Source of the DNA: Bacteroidales bacterium
Lineage (GTDB): Bacteria; Bacteroidota; Bacteroidia; Bacteroidales; VadinHA17
Assembly: GCA_025455505.1 (NCBI GenBank)
Contig: JALOMK010000125.1
Coordinates: 1 to 6,867 of the forward strand
DNA: 6,867 nt
Direction of reading: 5' to 3'
Below, piece by piece: positions 1-6,809 of the stretch; the first letter of the stretch is position 1; every line of letters begins with the position of its first letter. The notes beneath the pieces are model-generated. The model was not told the DNA's origin and ran no database searches. It was given only the letters and a program-made list of their open reading frames with translations. A program made the position numbers and the translations under genes.

Positions 1-1
1 A

Positions 2-493
2 GCCTCGCCCCCTGAAGCGCCCCGCTTCGAAAAAACAACACCCGGGGCGAACTTTGCAGAAACAGTATCACAGGTGCCCGGCCAGGTCATTCCGACACCC
101 TCACCGCTGCCACCAAAAACCACGGAGGCAGCTATTAACCCGGTACCGGAAAAAAAGGCTGCCGAGGAGATTGTTGCAGAACAGTTCAGCAACCTGTCGC
201 CCAGAATAAACGAGCAGCTAGGGTCTTCAAGAAAAGAGGATCTTTCAGCCCTGGGGAAACCAGTCTCAAGCCTGGCAGAGGCTATCGGCATCAACGACAG
301 GTTCCTTTTCATCAGGGAGATCTTCAATGGCGACAGCGGGGCATACAGCAATGCAGTGGCAAAACTCGACATTGCCTCAGGCATTGATGACGCAAAGGCG
401 ATACTAATGAGTTATACAGGTCATAATCAAGATAATGAGGCTTCAAAACAGCTCTTAGACCTTGTTAAACGCAAATTTTCGCACAATGGGTAA
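2..493 (+). CDS. Hypothetical protein, 3' part only, with Pro-rich linker and helical C-terminal region
   Basis: The frame is open from base 2 to the TAA at 491-493, giving 163 visible residues. The true start lies outside the window, so the GTG at 74 is unlikely to be the initiator. The first ~60 residues are rich in Pro, Thr, Ala, Glu and Lys and look like a flexible linker. The last ~70 residues look folded and helical, around the motif IGINDRFLFIREIFNGD, followed by a Tyr/Asn-containing helix and a basic end (LVKRKF). I recall this type of C-terminal module (NDRF-FIRELF-GD, ending in a basic RRF-like segment) from uncharacterised Bacteroidetes proteins, but I cannot assign a function. The N-terminal part is not visible, so an envelope or DNA-binding domain there cannot be excluded. 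The gene overlaps rsmI by 8 nt, so the two are probably co-transcribed and translationally coupled. The coding call is firm; the identity is unknown. Confidence 0.75.
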   Translation, partial: ASPPEAPRFEKTTPGANFAETVSQVPGQVIPTPSPLPPKTTEAAINPVPEKKAAEEIVAEQFSNLSPRINEQLGSSRKEDLSALGKPVSSLAEAIGINDRFLFIREIFNGDSGAYSNAVAKLDIASGIDDAKAILMSYTGHNQDNEASKQLLDLVKRKFSHNG

Positions 494-1157
494 ACTCTTC
501 CTTGTACCCACACCAATTGGAAATCTGAAAGATATAACTATCAGGGCTGTGGAGATACTCGGCAGTTGCGACCTGATACTTGCCGAGGACACACGGCAGA
601 CAAGGAAGCTTCTTGACAATTACGGCATCCGGACGCCCCTGCAGTCGCATCATGCATTCAACGAGCATAAGACTGTCGCTAATATCTGCAACAGGATAGC
701 AGCAGGCTTGACTGTTTCGCTTGTTTCAGATGCAGGTTCCCCTGCAATTTCTGATCCCGGCTTTCTTCTTGTAAGAAGCTGCATCGAAAAGGGCATTGAG
801 GTTGAATCTTTGCCCGGGCCGACAGCCCTCATACCTGCACTTGTCAACTCGGGGCTGCCCTCTGACAGGTTCTGCTTCGAAGGCTTCCTTCCCCAGAAAA
901 AGGGAAGAAACAGCAAACTGGCCGCCCTGGCAGGGGAAGAGAGGACAATGATCTTCTACGAATCACCATTCAGGCTGGTACGGGCACTTGAAGAGATGGC
1001 AACGCATTTCGGCAGTGAAAGAAAAGCCTCAGTATCAAGGGAGCTTACAAAGATTCATGAGGAGACTCTAAGGGGAACCCTTGTATCCCTTGCCGAACAC
1101 TACGGCACCTTTCCGCCCAAAGGTGAAATAGTGATTGTTGTCTCAGGTAAACAGTAA
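486..1157 (+). CDS. rsmI: 16S rRNA (cytidine(1402)-2'-O)-methyltransferase RsmI
   Basis: RsmI uses S-adenosylmethionine to methylate the 2'-O of C1402 in the decoding centre of 16S rRNA, which tunes start-codon selection and decoding fidelity in the cytoplasm. The 223-residue product carries the family signatures in order: VPTPIGNLKDIT (7-18), AEDTRQTRKLL (33-43), HHAFNEH (55-61), SDAGSPAISDPG (81-92), the cofactor-binding GPTALIPAL (111-119) followed by GLPSDRFCFEGFLP (123-136), and FYESPFRL (157-164). This is the tetrapyrrole (corrin/porphyrin) methyltransferase fold. It is shorter than the E. coli protein (286 residues) because it ends after the methyltransferase core with VIVVSGKQ, as other short RsmI forms do. 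The ATG at 486 is chosen because MGKLFLVPTPIGN matches the usual family start; an upstream TTG at 462 would add eight unconserved residues. There is no Shine-Dalgarno sequence, and the start sits inside the end of the preceding gene, which suggests coupled translation. Confidence 0.96.
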   Translation: MGKLFLVPTPIGNLKDITIRAVEILGSCDLILAEDTRQTRKLLDNYGIRTPLQSHHAFNEHKTVANICNRIAAGLTVSLVSDAGSPAISDPGFLLVRSCIEKGIEVESLPGPTALIPALVNSGLPSDRFCFEGFLPQKKGRNSKLAALAGEERTMIFYESPFRLVRALEEMATHFGSERKASVSRELTKIHEETLRGTLVSLAEHYGTFPPKGEIVIVVSGKQ

Positions 1158-1201
1158 CTTTTTGCAGCTTCGCCCGTTATATTCCAAAAAATGCGCCTTT
1201 A

Positions 1202-3901
1202 ATGAACAAACTCTCACTGATTGTACTTCTCAGCCTTTTTTCGATGGAGTTTTCGCAGGCCCAGGTCCTCAAAGGGAAGATAACAAATCAGTCGGGAGAA
1301 CCCATACAGTATTCAACAGTATACATAAAGGAGATACGCCAGGGAACAACAGCCAATACAAAAGGCGATTATGAGCTCAGACTGAAGCCAGGCACTTACA
1401 ATGTAACATACCAGAGCCTGGGATTTGAACCTGTTTCGGTCGTTATCAACATGGGTAATGGCCCTGTAACAAGGAATGTCTCTTTACCCGTCCAGTATTA
1501 CACTTTCCCGGAGGTCAGGATAACTGCAACAGGCGAGGACCCTGCCTACATAATTATGCGTAAGGTTATCGGTATGGCTCCCTATTACCTGAACAATATA
1601 AGTTACTACAAGGCTGAGGTTTATCTGAAAGGAAACCTGACCCTCAACAGAATACCGAAGATAATCCAGAAACAGATGAAGATAGAGGCCCGCGACAGGT
1701 CGGGCGAGGTCATAAGCAGTACACAGATGAAAGCAGGGGATGTCTACCTGATGGAATCGTTCAATGAAATGGAATTCACCGCACCGGACAAGTATAAACA
1801 AAGGGTAATATCGTTTAAAAGTACCTTTCCCGACGAAGGCGATGACATATCACCAATGGACTTTATAGAAGCCAGCTTCTACCAGCCTGTGCTTGCAGAC
1901 GTTGCGGTATCGCCCCTTTCGCCCCAGGCTTTTTCATACTACAGGTTCAGGTACCTCGGAGCCACTTCACAGGGCGATTTCACAATAAACAAGATCGAGG
2001 TCATCCCAAAAAGGAAGAGTCAGCAGGTATTCGAAGGCACTATCTATATAATTGAAGACCTGTGGTGCCTGCACAGCGTTGATCTGACAAATGAGAACCT
2101 TGTTGGGAAAGTATCGGTGCAACAGCTTTATATACCTGTCCAGGATGAAATATGGATGCCTGTGAGCCATAAGTTCAGGATAAATATCGACATAATGGGC
2201 TTCAAGGCCGATGCCGGTTACGGGGGATCGGTGAAATATATTGATGTGAAGCAGAACCTGGCCCTGCAAAAACCAAAGACAGTCGCAACAAATTATACAG
2301 GGAAGACCGCTCAGGCTCCTGTAAAAGCCGATACCACCTTATCGAAGACCCAGGCTCAGATAAGCAAAATCCTTGAAAAAGATGAAATAAGCAACCGTGA
2401 TATGGCCAAACTTTCAAGGTTGATGGAGAAAGAATCCGAGAACAGCAAAAGCGACAGCGTAAGGAACAACCTTGAGATAAAGGACAACACAACCCGCACA
2501 ATTGAGAAGGATGCGGCAAAAAAGGACAGTGCCTTCTGGGCGTCGATAAGGCCGATACCGCTGTCGGATGGAGAACTTAAGAGCATCAGGGTTGCCGATA
2601 GCACAAAGTCGGCAGGTCTTGTACAAAGACAGAAGGCTGATACTGCCAGGGCAGATACCATGATGCAGAAAAAGCGATTTGTAAGGACAGTACGGGATAT
2701 TGCAGGCGGAAGATCCTGGTCCGACACACTGGGACTGAGATTCACTTTCGGAGGGATTGCCGATCTGAAATACCTGACATTCAATACAGTTGACGGTTTT
2801 ACATATGGAATGGACTTCAGGCTGACGAAAAACTGGAAGCAGGGAAAATCACTAACAATTGCACCCGATATTCATTGGGCCTTCAGCAGGGAGCGTCTGA
2901 TGTGGAATGTCTCCTTAAACTACAGGTTCGACAGGATGCACCAGAGACAGGTTTTTGCAACGGGAGGGATCACAAGTTATGACTTCAACACCTCTGCCGG
3001 AGGAATAAACAAGCTCCTCAACACTGCAACATCACTCCTCTTCGAACAGAACTACATGAAGCTCTATGAGCTGCGCTATGCAAGCCTTGGTTATAGCGGT
3101 GAAATTTCAAACGGGCTGAACTTCTCAGTGAAGACAGCTTACGAAGACAGGCGTGTACTTGAAAACACAAGCGACTTTTCGATTTTCGATACCAAAACAG
3201 AATACACTGAAAACAAACCCGTAAACAAGTACCTGGAACCCGGAGGGAATCCCCTGCATGCCGTGCGCGACATAAGGCATTTTGATTTACTGGCAAGCAT
3301 TACATATACTCCGAGGCAGAGGTACAGGATATATAACGGCAATAAGATTTCAGCCGGCTCTGACTGGCCTACCTTTAACTTCTCCTGGATGCATGGCTTC
3401 AACAACTATGAAGAGCTTACATCACCCATACGGCAGTATGACAGATTCAGGATTGAGGCATCGAAGAGAAAGGAAATGGGTGCTTTCAGCGAATTCAGAT
3501 GGAGGCTTCGTGCGGGAGCTTTCCTCGATAACAGTCATATTCCCTTCTACGACTTCTTCAAATTCAATTCACAGCCTGTGGCGGTGCTAATCAGCGAATA
3601 CCAGGATGCATTCATGCTTCCCGCCTATTATTCACTAAACAATCCGGAGCTGTTTGGCGAGGGTCACATCAAATATACTACCCCCTATCTTCTCCTCAAG
3701 CTGCTTCCGGTTCTGAGCAATACTCTTATGCGTGAGAACCTGAGTGTTTCCTTCCTCGCGGCAAGACACAACAACGCCTACACCGAGATCGGGTATTCAA
3801 TAAGTGAATTCCTTTTTATCGGTGAGATAGGGATCTATGCCGGTTTTGAAAACCTCAGCTACAACAGCGTGGGAGGAAAGATAGTCTTCAAATTCGACTG
3901 A
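1202..3901 (+). CDS. DUF5686 and carboxypeptidase-regulatory-like domain protein, secreted/outer-membrane
   Basis: This is an 899-residue exported protein. Residues 1-20 form a signal peptide: basic N-terminus, hydrophobic LIVLLSLF, and likely cleavage after SQA before Q21. Residues 22-105 are a carboxypeptidase-regulatory-like beta-sandwich (GKITNQSGEPIQYSTVYIK, GTTANTKGDYELRL, YQSLGFE), the module also found at the N-termini of TonB-dependent receptors. Residues ~110-350 form the first part of DUF5686. A charged, probably helical, Lys/Asp/Ser-rich stretch (~360-490) follows and holds the DUF5686-like motif FWASIRPIPLSDGE (445-458). From ~510 to the end, repeated amphipathic beta-strands (LTFNTVDGFTYGMDFRL, NVSLNYRF) and the C-terminal block AYYSLNNPELFGEGHIKY...YTEIGYSI suggest an outer-membrane-type beta-barrel. 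The function of DUF5686 is unknown to me; an envelope role is inference. The gene starts 44 nt after rsmI with no clear promoter, so read-through from rsmI is likely. It ends in a tandem TGA-TAA stop, 12 nt from the convergent dnaB stop. Confidence 0.9.
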   Translation: MNKLSLIVLLSLFSMEFSQAQVLKGKITNQSGEPIQYSTVYIKEIRQGTTANTKGDYELRLKPGTYNVTYQSLGFEPVSVVINMGNGPVTRNVSLPVQYYTFPEVRITATGEDPAYIIMRKVIGMAPYYLNNISYYKAEVYLKGNLTLNRIPKIIQKQMKIEARDRSGEVISSTQMKAGDVYLMESFNEMEFTAPDKYKQRVISFKSTFPDEGDDISPMDFIEASFYQPVLADVAVSPLSPQAFSYYRFRYLGATSQGDFTINKIEVIPKRKSQQVFEGTIYIIEDLWCLHSVDLTNENLVGKVSVQQLYIPVQDEIWMPVSHKFRINIDIMGFKADAGYGGSVKYIDVKQNLALQKPKTVATNYTGKTAQAPVKADTTLSKTQAQISKILEKDEISNRDMAKLSRLMEKESENSKSDSVRNNLEIKDNTTRTIEKDAAKKDSAFWASIRPIPLSDGELKSIRVADSTKSAGLVQRQKADTARADTMMQKKRFVRTVRDIAGGRSWSDTLGLRFTFGGIADLKYLTFNTVDGFTYGMDFRLTKNWKQGKSLTIAPDIHWAFSRERLMWNVSLNYRFDRMHQRQVFATGGITSYDFNTSAGGINKLLNTATSLLFEQNYMKLYELRYASLGYSGEISNGLNFSVKTAYEDRRVLENTSDFSIFDTKTEYTENKPVNKYLEPGGNPLHAVRDIRHFDLLASITYTPRQRYRIYNGNKISAGSDWPTFNFSWMHGFNNYEELTSPIRQYDRFRIEASKRKEMGAFSEFRWRLRAGAFLDNSHIPFYDFFKFNSQPVAVLISEYQDAFMLPAYYSLNNPELFGEGHIKYTTPYLLLKLLPVLSNTLMRENLSVSFLAARHNNAYTEIGYSISEFLFIGEIGIYAGFENLSYNSVGGKIVFKFD

Positions 3902-3913
3902 TAAGCGGATTGA

Positions 3914-5428
3914 TCAGGCGAATGGCGGTTCTTCAGTGAAGCCATGCTCATCATCGAAACCGCCGCCCAGTTTCCTGAAGTTATCGTGATTCATCTTTGA
4001 ACCGATTGTTATGCTCGGGGCAGCATCCCTGGGATCAGGGAGGTCGAACTCATCGAGATCAATGAACTGGGCACGTTCCTCCCTGAAGCGCAGGCGCACA
4101 TCATCGACAGGGCCGTTACGGTTCTTGGCAAGTATAATTTCGGCAATTCCCTTTGTTGAAGAACCGTCTTCAAAGACGGGGATCCCGAATTTCTCCTGAC
4201 GGTGAATGAAGACAACCATGTCGGCGTCCTGCTCAATTGCACCTGATTCCCTGAGGTCGGAAAGAAGAGGCCTCTTGGTCCCGCCACGCATTTCAACAGA
4301 CCTGTTGAGCTGCGAGAGGGCCAGGATCGGAACATTGAGTTCCTTGGCAATGCTTTTCAGCGATCGCGATATGTTGCTGACCTCCTGCTCACGGCTTCCG
4401 GCATTCTCAGGACCTGACATCAGCTGCAGGTAATCGACAATTACTATGTCGAGCTTGTGCTGTGCCATGAGGCGCCTGCATTTTGCCCTCAGCTCGAAAA
4501 TTGAAATTGCAGGTGTGTCATCGATAAAAATCGGGGCCTGGACAAGCTTCTTGATCCTTGTATCGAGCTGTTTCCATTCCTCTTCGTTAAGACGTCCGTT
4601 TTTCAGCTTGTCGGAAGGGATCTCGGTCTCGGCAACAATCAGACGGTTGACAAGCTGCACGGATGACATCTCGCATGAAAAAATAGCAACACGCTTACCA
4701 TGGTCTATGGCCATGTTCCTGGCCATGGAGAGAGCGAAAGCTGTCTTTCCCATCGACGGACGCGCAGCTATTATCACAAGTTCGGCCTTCTGCCAGCCTG
4801 AAGTAAGCCTGTCAAGCTTTGTAAATCCTGAGGGTGTTCCAACAAGGGCATCCTCCCTCTTTCCGGCAGCTTCAATTTCCCTGATGGCCTCCTTGATTAC
4901 GATATTGATCGGAGCAATCTCCCTCTTGATATTTCCTTCCGCTATCTGAAAAAGTGCATTCTCAGAATAGTCGAGAAGCTCTGTAACATCATATGAATCA
5001 TCAAAGGACCTGTTTTGTATCTCAGTTGAAACCCTTATCAGCTCCCTCTGTATATATTTCTGTGCCACTATCCTAGCGTGGTATTCCACATTGGCAGCCG
5101 AGACAACTTTCGTTGTAAGAAGGGTCAGGTACACGGGACCACCCACTGCCTCAAGCTCCTGCCGCCCACGGAGCTCTTCCGTAACAGTATAAAGGTCAAC
5201 AGGATATTCCCTTGAAGAAAGATCTGACACAGCCTTGAAGATCTTCTGATGAGCATCCTTATAGAAACTCTCAGGCCTCAGGATGTCGAGAATAGTGATA
5301 ACTGCTTCCTTTTCAAGCATGACAGCCCCGAGAACGGCCTCCTCCATATCAAGTGCCTGCGGAGGCACTTTCCCGAAATCAGGAAGTGATGTAACCTGTG
5401 GCCTTGTAGTTCGCTGCTGCTTTGCCAT
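3914..5428 (-). CDS. dnaB: Replicative DNA helicase DnaB
   Basis: DnaB is the hexameric ATP-driven 5'-3' helicase that unwinds DNA ahead of the replisome and recruits primase. The 504-residue product has the full architecture: a short basic N-terminal extension, the helical N-terminal domain (~21-125, PPQALDMEEAVLGAVM), a linker helix (~165-190), and the RecA-like ATPase domain (~195-455). Walker A is ARPSMGKTA (222-230, with K228 and T229). Walker B is VIVDYLQL (329-336, D332). The H3 motif is ALSQLNRSVE (370-379), and SDLRESGAIEQDADMV (390-405) is typical of DnaB. KNRNGP (435-440) and the RFREER region are the late helicase motif and arginine-finger area. No intein is present. The start at 5428 (MAKQQR) is preferred; the frame stays open to a TTG at 5509, but those 27 residues are AT-rich and not DnaB-like. 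The C-terminus ends in an acidic tail (EEPPFA). The gene is single and divergent from ispE. Confidence 0.97.
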   Translation of the reverse strand: MAKQQRTTRPQVTSLPDFGKVPPQALDMEEAVLGAVMLEKEAVITILDILRPESFYKDAHQKIFKAVSDLSSREYPVDLYTVTEELRGRQELEAVGGPVYLTLLTTKVVSAANVEYHARIVAQKYIQRELIRVSTEIQNRSFDDSYDVTELLDYSENALFQIAEGNIKREIAPINIVIKEAIREIEAAGKREDALVGTPSGFTKLDRLTSGWQKAELVIIAARPSMGKTAFALSMARNMAIDHGKRVAIFSCEMSSVQLVNRLIVAETEIPSDKLKNGRLNEEEWKQLDTRIKKLVQAPIFIDDTPAISIFELRAKCRRLMAQHKLDIVIVDYLQLMSGPENAGSREQEVSNISRSLKSIAKELNVPILALSQLNRSVEMRGGTKRPLLSDLRESGAIEQDADMVVFIHRQEKFGIPVFEDGSSTKGIAEIILAKNRNGPVDDVRLRFREERAQFIDLDEFDLPDPRDAAPSITIGSKMNHDNFRKLGGGFDDEHGFTEEPPFA

Positions 5429-5468
5429 ATGAGTTATATTATTGATTATATGGTACTTACAATTAAAT

Positions 5469-5488
5469 CCCTCGTTTTCGGACGAAGG
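5469..5488 (-). other. Leader hairpin upstream of dnaB
   Basis: Read on the minus strand, CCTTCGT-CCGAAA-ACGAGGG forms a 7-bp stem with a 6-nt loop. One pair is T-G, so the stem is intact only in RNA made from the dnaB strand; on the other strand that position is a C-A mismatch. It lies about 40 nt upstream of the dnaB ATG. No T-run follows it on the dnaB side, so it does not look like a terminator. A role in messenger stability or leader structure is only a guess. Confidence 0.3.
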
Positions 5489-5555
5489 CGTGTAAAGGTA
5501 GGAATACAAGGCTTCAAAATGCGGGCACAGCCAGCTATTATTACAAACACACAGC

Positions 5556-5575
5556 TGTTAAAAACTTGTTGATAA
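5556..5575 (-). promoter_or_regulatory. Two tandem DnaA-box-like 9-mers in the dnaB-ispE intergenic region
   Basis: On the minus strand the sequence reads TTATCAACA (5567-5575), AG, TTTTTAACA (5556-5564). Each differs from the degenerate DnaA box TTWTNCACA only at position 6 (A instead of C). The two lie in the same orientation with an 11-bp repeat distance, close to one helical turn. The location, upstream of the replicative helicase gene, makes DnaA binding plausible. However, the AT-rich context makes chance matches easy, and both copies lack the C that the consensus carries at position 6. Confidence 0.25.
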
Positions 5576-5617
5576 GCAAGAGGGGAATTTAAATGCCGGA
5601 ATTTGAAGCGCTAATTG

Positions 5618-5625
5618 TATTTTTG
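5618..5625 (+). promoter_or_regulatory. Probable Bacteroidetes-type -7 promoter box for ispE
   Basis: TATTTTTG is an exact match to the Bacteroidetes primary sigma factor -7 consensus TAnnTTTG. It lies 16 nt before the preferred ispE ATG, so transcription would start near 5630 and leave a leader of only about 10 nt. The partner -33 TTG is poor: the nearest TTTG, at 5602-5605, is only 12 nt upstream of the box, shorter than the usual spacing of about 19 nt. The box itself is clear; the full promoter is uncertain. Confidence 0.45.
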
Positions 5626-5641
5626 CATAAAATCCGCCGGC

Positions 5642-6457
5642 ATGGTACTCTTCCCAAGGGCTAAAATAAACCTCGGACTCTCAATTGTTTCAAAAAGGGA
5701 AGATGGTTTCCACAATATTGAAACCCTCTTCTACCCTGTCAATCTCTGCGATGTCCTGGAATTCGTTGTATCCGGCGGAAGTGAAGATAAATTTACTGTT
5801 ACAGGCATTGATATCGGGGGAAGCATGAATGATAACCTTGTTATCAGGGCTCTCAAAAAATTAAGAGAGTCATATCCTGTTCCATTCCTTGACATACATC
5901 TCCATAAAGTGATACCTGCAGGTGCCGGTCTGGGCGGGGGCTCTTCAGATGCAGGATGCATGCTCAGGTCAGTTTCGAAATATTTCAGGACGGGCACCGA
6001 TACCGCTGAACTGCTTGAAATTGCTGCATCGCTTGGGAGCGACTGCCCCTTTTTCATTGAAGGCAGGCCCGCATTTGCCGGCGGGAGAGGAGAAATACTT
6101 AGTCCGGCCCCTGATCTGCTCCACGGGTACTACCTTGTAATCCTCAATCCAGGCATCCATTCCGATACGAGAGAGGCCTACAGGAATTGCAAACCGTCAA
6201 CACCGGCCTTTTCTGTACAGGATCTTCCCCGCATCCACGTTGAAGACTGGAAACTACATCTTAAAAATGACTTTGAGGAATTCGTTTTCAGGCAGCACCC
6301 GATAACTGGTCAGCTCAAGAACAGGTTATATGAATCAGGTGCCATTTACAGTTCAATGTCAGGCAGCGGCTCGAGCGTTTTCGGAATCTTTTCCGGCCAG
6401 CCTGCCCTTCCGGGAGACTTGAAAGAATACCTTATCTGGGAGGGACCTTCTGATTAG
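5642..6457 (+). CDS. ispE: 4-diphosphocytidyl-2-C-methyl-D-erythritol kinase IspE
   Basis: IspE is a cytoplasmic GHMP-family kinase that phosphorylates the 2-hydroxyl of CDP-methylerythritol with ATP, the fourth step of the MEP pathway to isopentenyl diphosphate. The 271-residue product shows FPRAKINLGL (4-13, with catalytic-type K8), DGFHNIETLFYPV (21-33), and the ATP-binding glycine loop PAGAGLGGGSSDAG (92-105). LGSDCPFF (131-138) carries the catalytic-type Asp D134, and MSGSGSSVFGIF (239-250) is the C-terminal GHMP motif. The length is normal for the family. The ATG at 5642 is chosen because MVLFPRAKINLGL fits the family N-terminus; a TTG at 5615 in the same frame would add nine residues and would start upstream of the -7 box (5618-5625). 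The gene stands alone, divergent from dnaB, and its TAG stop is one base from the stop of the convergent biotin carrier gene. No terminator hairpin is visible between them. Confidence 0.96.
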   Translation: MVLFPRAKINLGLSIVSKREDGFHNIETLFYPVNLCDVLEFVVSGGSEDKFTVTGIDIGGSMNDNLVIRALKKLRESYPVPFLDIHLHKVIPAGAGLGGGSSDAGCMLRSVSKYFRTGTDTAELLEIAASLGSDCPFFIEGRPAFAGGRGEILSPAPDLLHGYYLVILNPGIHSDTREAYRNCKPSTPAFSVQDLPRIHVEDWKLHLKNDFEEFVFRQHPITGQLKNRLYESGAIYSSMSGSGSSVFGIFSGQPALPGDLKEYLIWEGPSD

Positions 6458-6458
6458 G

Positions 6459-6776
6459 CTATTCCATCTCAATCAGCAGCGTACCCTTTGACACCCTGTC
6501 ACCCCTGGAGGCGCAGATTCTCTTTATTTTCCCCTCGATCGGCGATTTTAACCTGTTCTGCATTTTCATAGCATCGAGGATCATGAGATCATCTCCCTTT
6601 TGCACCCCGTCTCCTTCACTTACAAGAATATCGAGAACTGTTCCAGGTATAAAGCTGAGGATAAGGCGCGGATCGGCAGGGATGTAACTTTTCCTTGAGC
6701 TGAACTTCTTGCTGAGCCTTGTCTTGTAAAGGCTTGTATCTATGTTGAGGATACCGAGATTTTCTATGTTCTCCAT
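6459..6776 (-). CDS. Biotin carboxyl carrier protein (biotin/lipoyl attachment domain)
   Basis: This 105-residue protein carries a covalently bound biotin that shuttles carboxyl groups between active sites of a biotin-dependent carboxylase or decarboxylase. Residues ~37-105 form the biotinyl domain: SFIPGTVLDILVSEGDGVQKGD, then LDAMKMQN (67-74) with K71 as the predicted biotinylation site, then SPIEGKIKRI and a second GDRVSKGTLLIEME half. The two halves show the pseudo-symmetry of the fold. The residue three before the lysine is Asp, where Glu is common (EAMKM). The N-terminal 36 residues are basic (YKTRLSKKFSSRKSY), and there is no Pro/Ala-rich linker, which makes the protein short for a carrier subunit. 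It begins 33 nt after a carboxyltransferase-like stop, so it probably serves propionyl-CoA carboxylase or methylmalonyl-CoA decarboxylase rather than fatty-acid acetyl-CoA carboxylase. There is no Shine-Dalgarno sequence before the ATG. Confidence 0.9.
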   Translation of the reverse strand: MENIENLGILNIDTSLYKTRLSKKFSSRKSYIPADPRLILSFIPGTVLDILVSEGDGVQKGDDLMILDAMKMQNRLKSPIEGKIKRICASRGDRVSKGTLLIEME

Positions 6777-6809
6777 TGCGGTTGCTTTGATCTGGTTTTC
6801 AGGTTTCTT

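Noticed and set aside
74..493. Treating the first gene as a complete 139-residue protein starting at GTG 74
   Set aside because: The frame is open to the left edge, and the composition is the same linker on both sides of the GTG, so it is more likely the 3' end of a longer gene.
1155..1185. Possible promoters for the DUF5686 gene (TAACTTTT at 1155-1162 with a TTG at 1135-1137; TATATTCC at 1178-1185)
   Set aside because: Neither matches TAnnTTTG fully, and the second has a -33 element too close. Co-transcription with rsmI across 44 nt explains expression as well.
2356..2784. A 142-codon open frame on the minus strand, opposite the DUF5686 gene
   Set aside because: It mirrors the Lys/Asp/Ser-rich linker of the real gene, which yields a Leu/Ser/Phe-rich pseudo-membrane protein; there is no supporting signal.
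3902..3913. The dnaB/DUF5686 convergent gap as a shared bidirectional terminator
   Set aside because: The 12 nt and their surroundings contain only the short palindrome TGATCA and no stable GC-rich stem with a T-run.
4446..4949. A 167-codon open frame on the plus strand, opposite dnaB
   Set aside because: It lies wholly antisense to the conserved helicase core. Its Ser/Leu/Ile-rich translation has no recognisable domain, as expected for a shadow frame.
5565..5580. Small inverted repeat CTTGTT-GATA-AGCAAG as a possible terminator or operator
   Set aside because: The stem is only 6 bp, needs a G-T pair, has no T-run after it, and overlaps the DnaA-box-like element; it could be chance.
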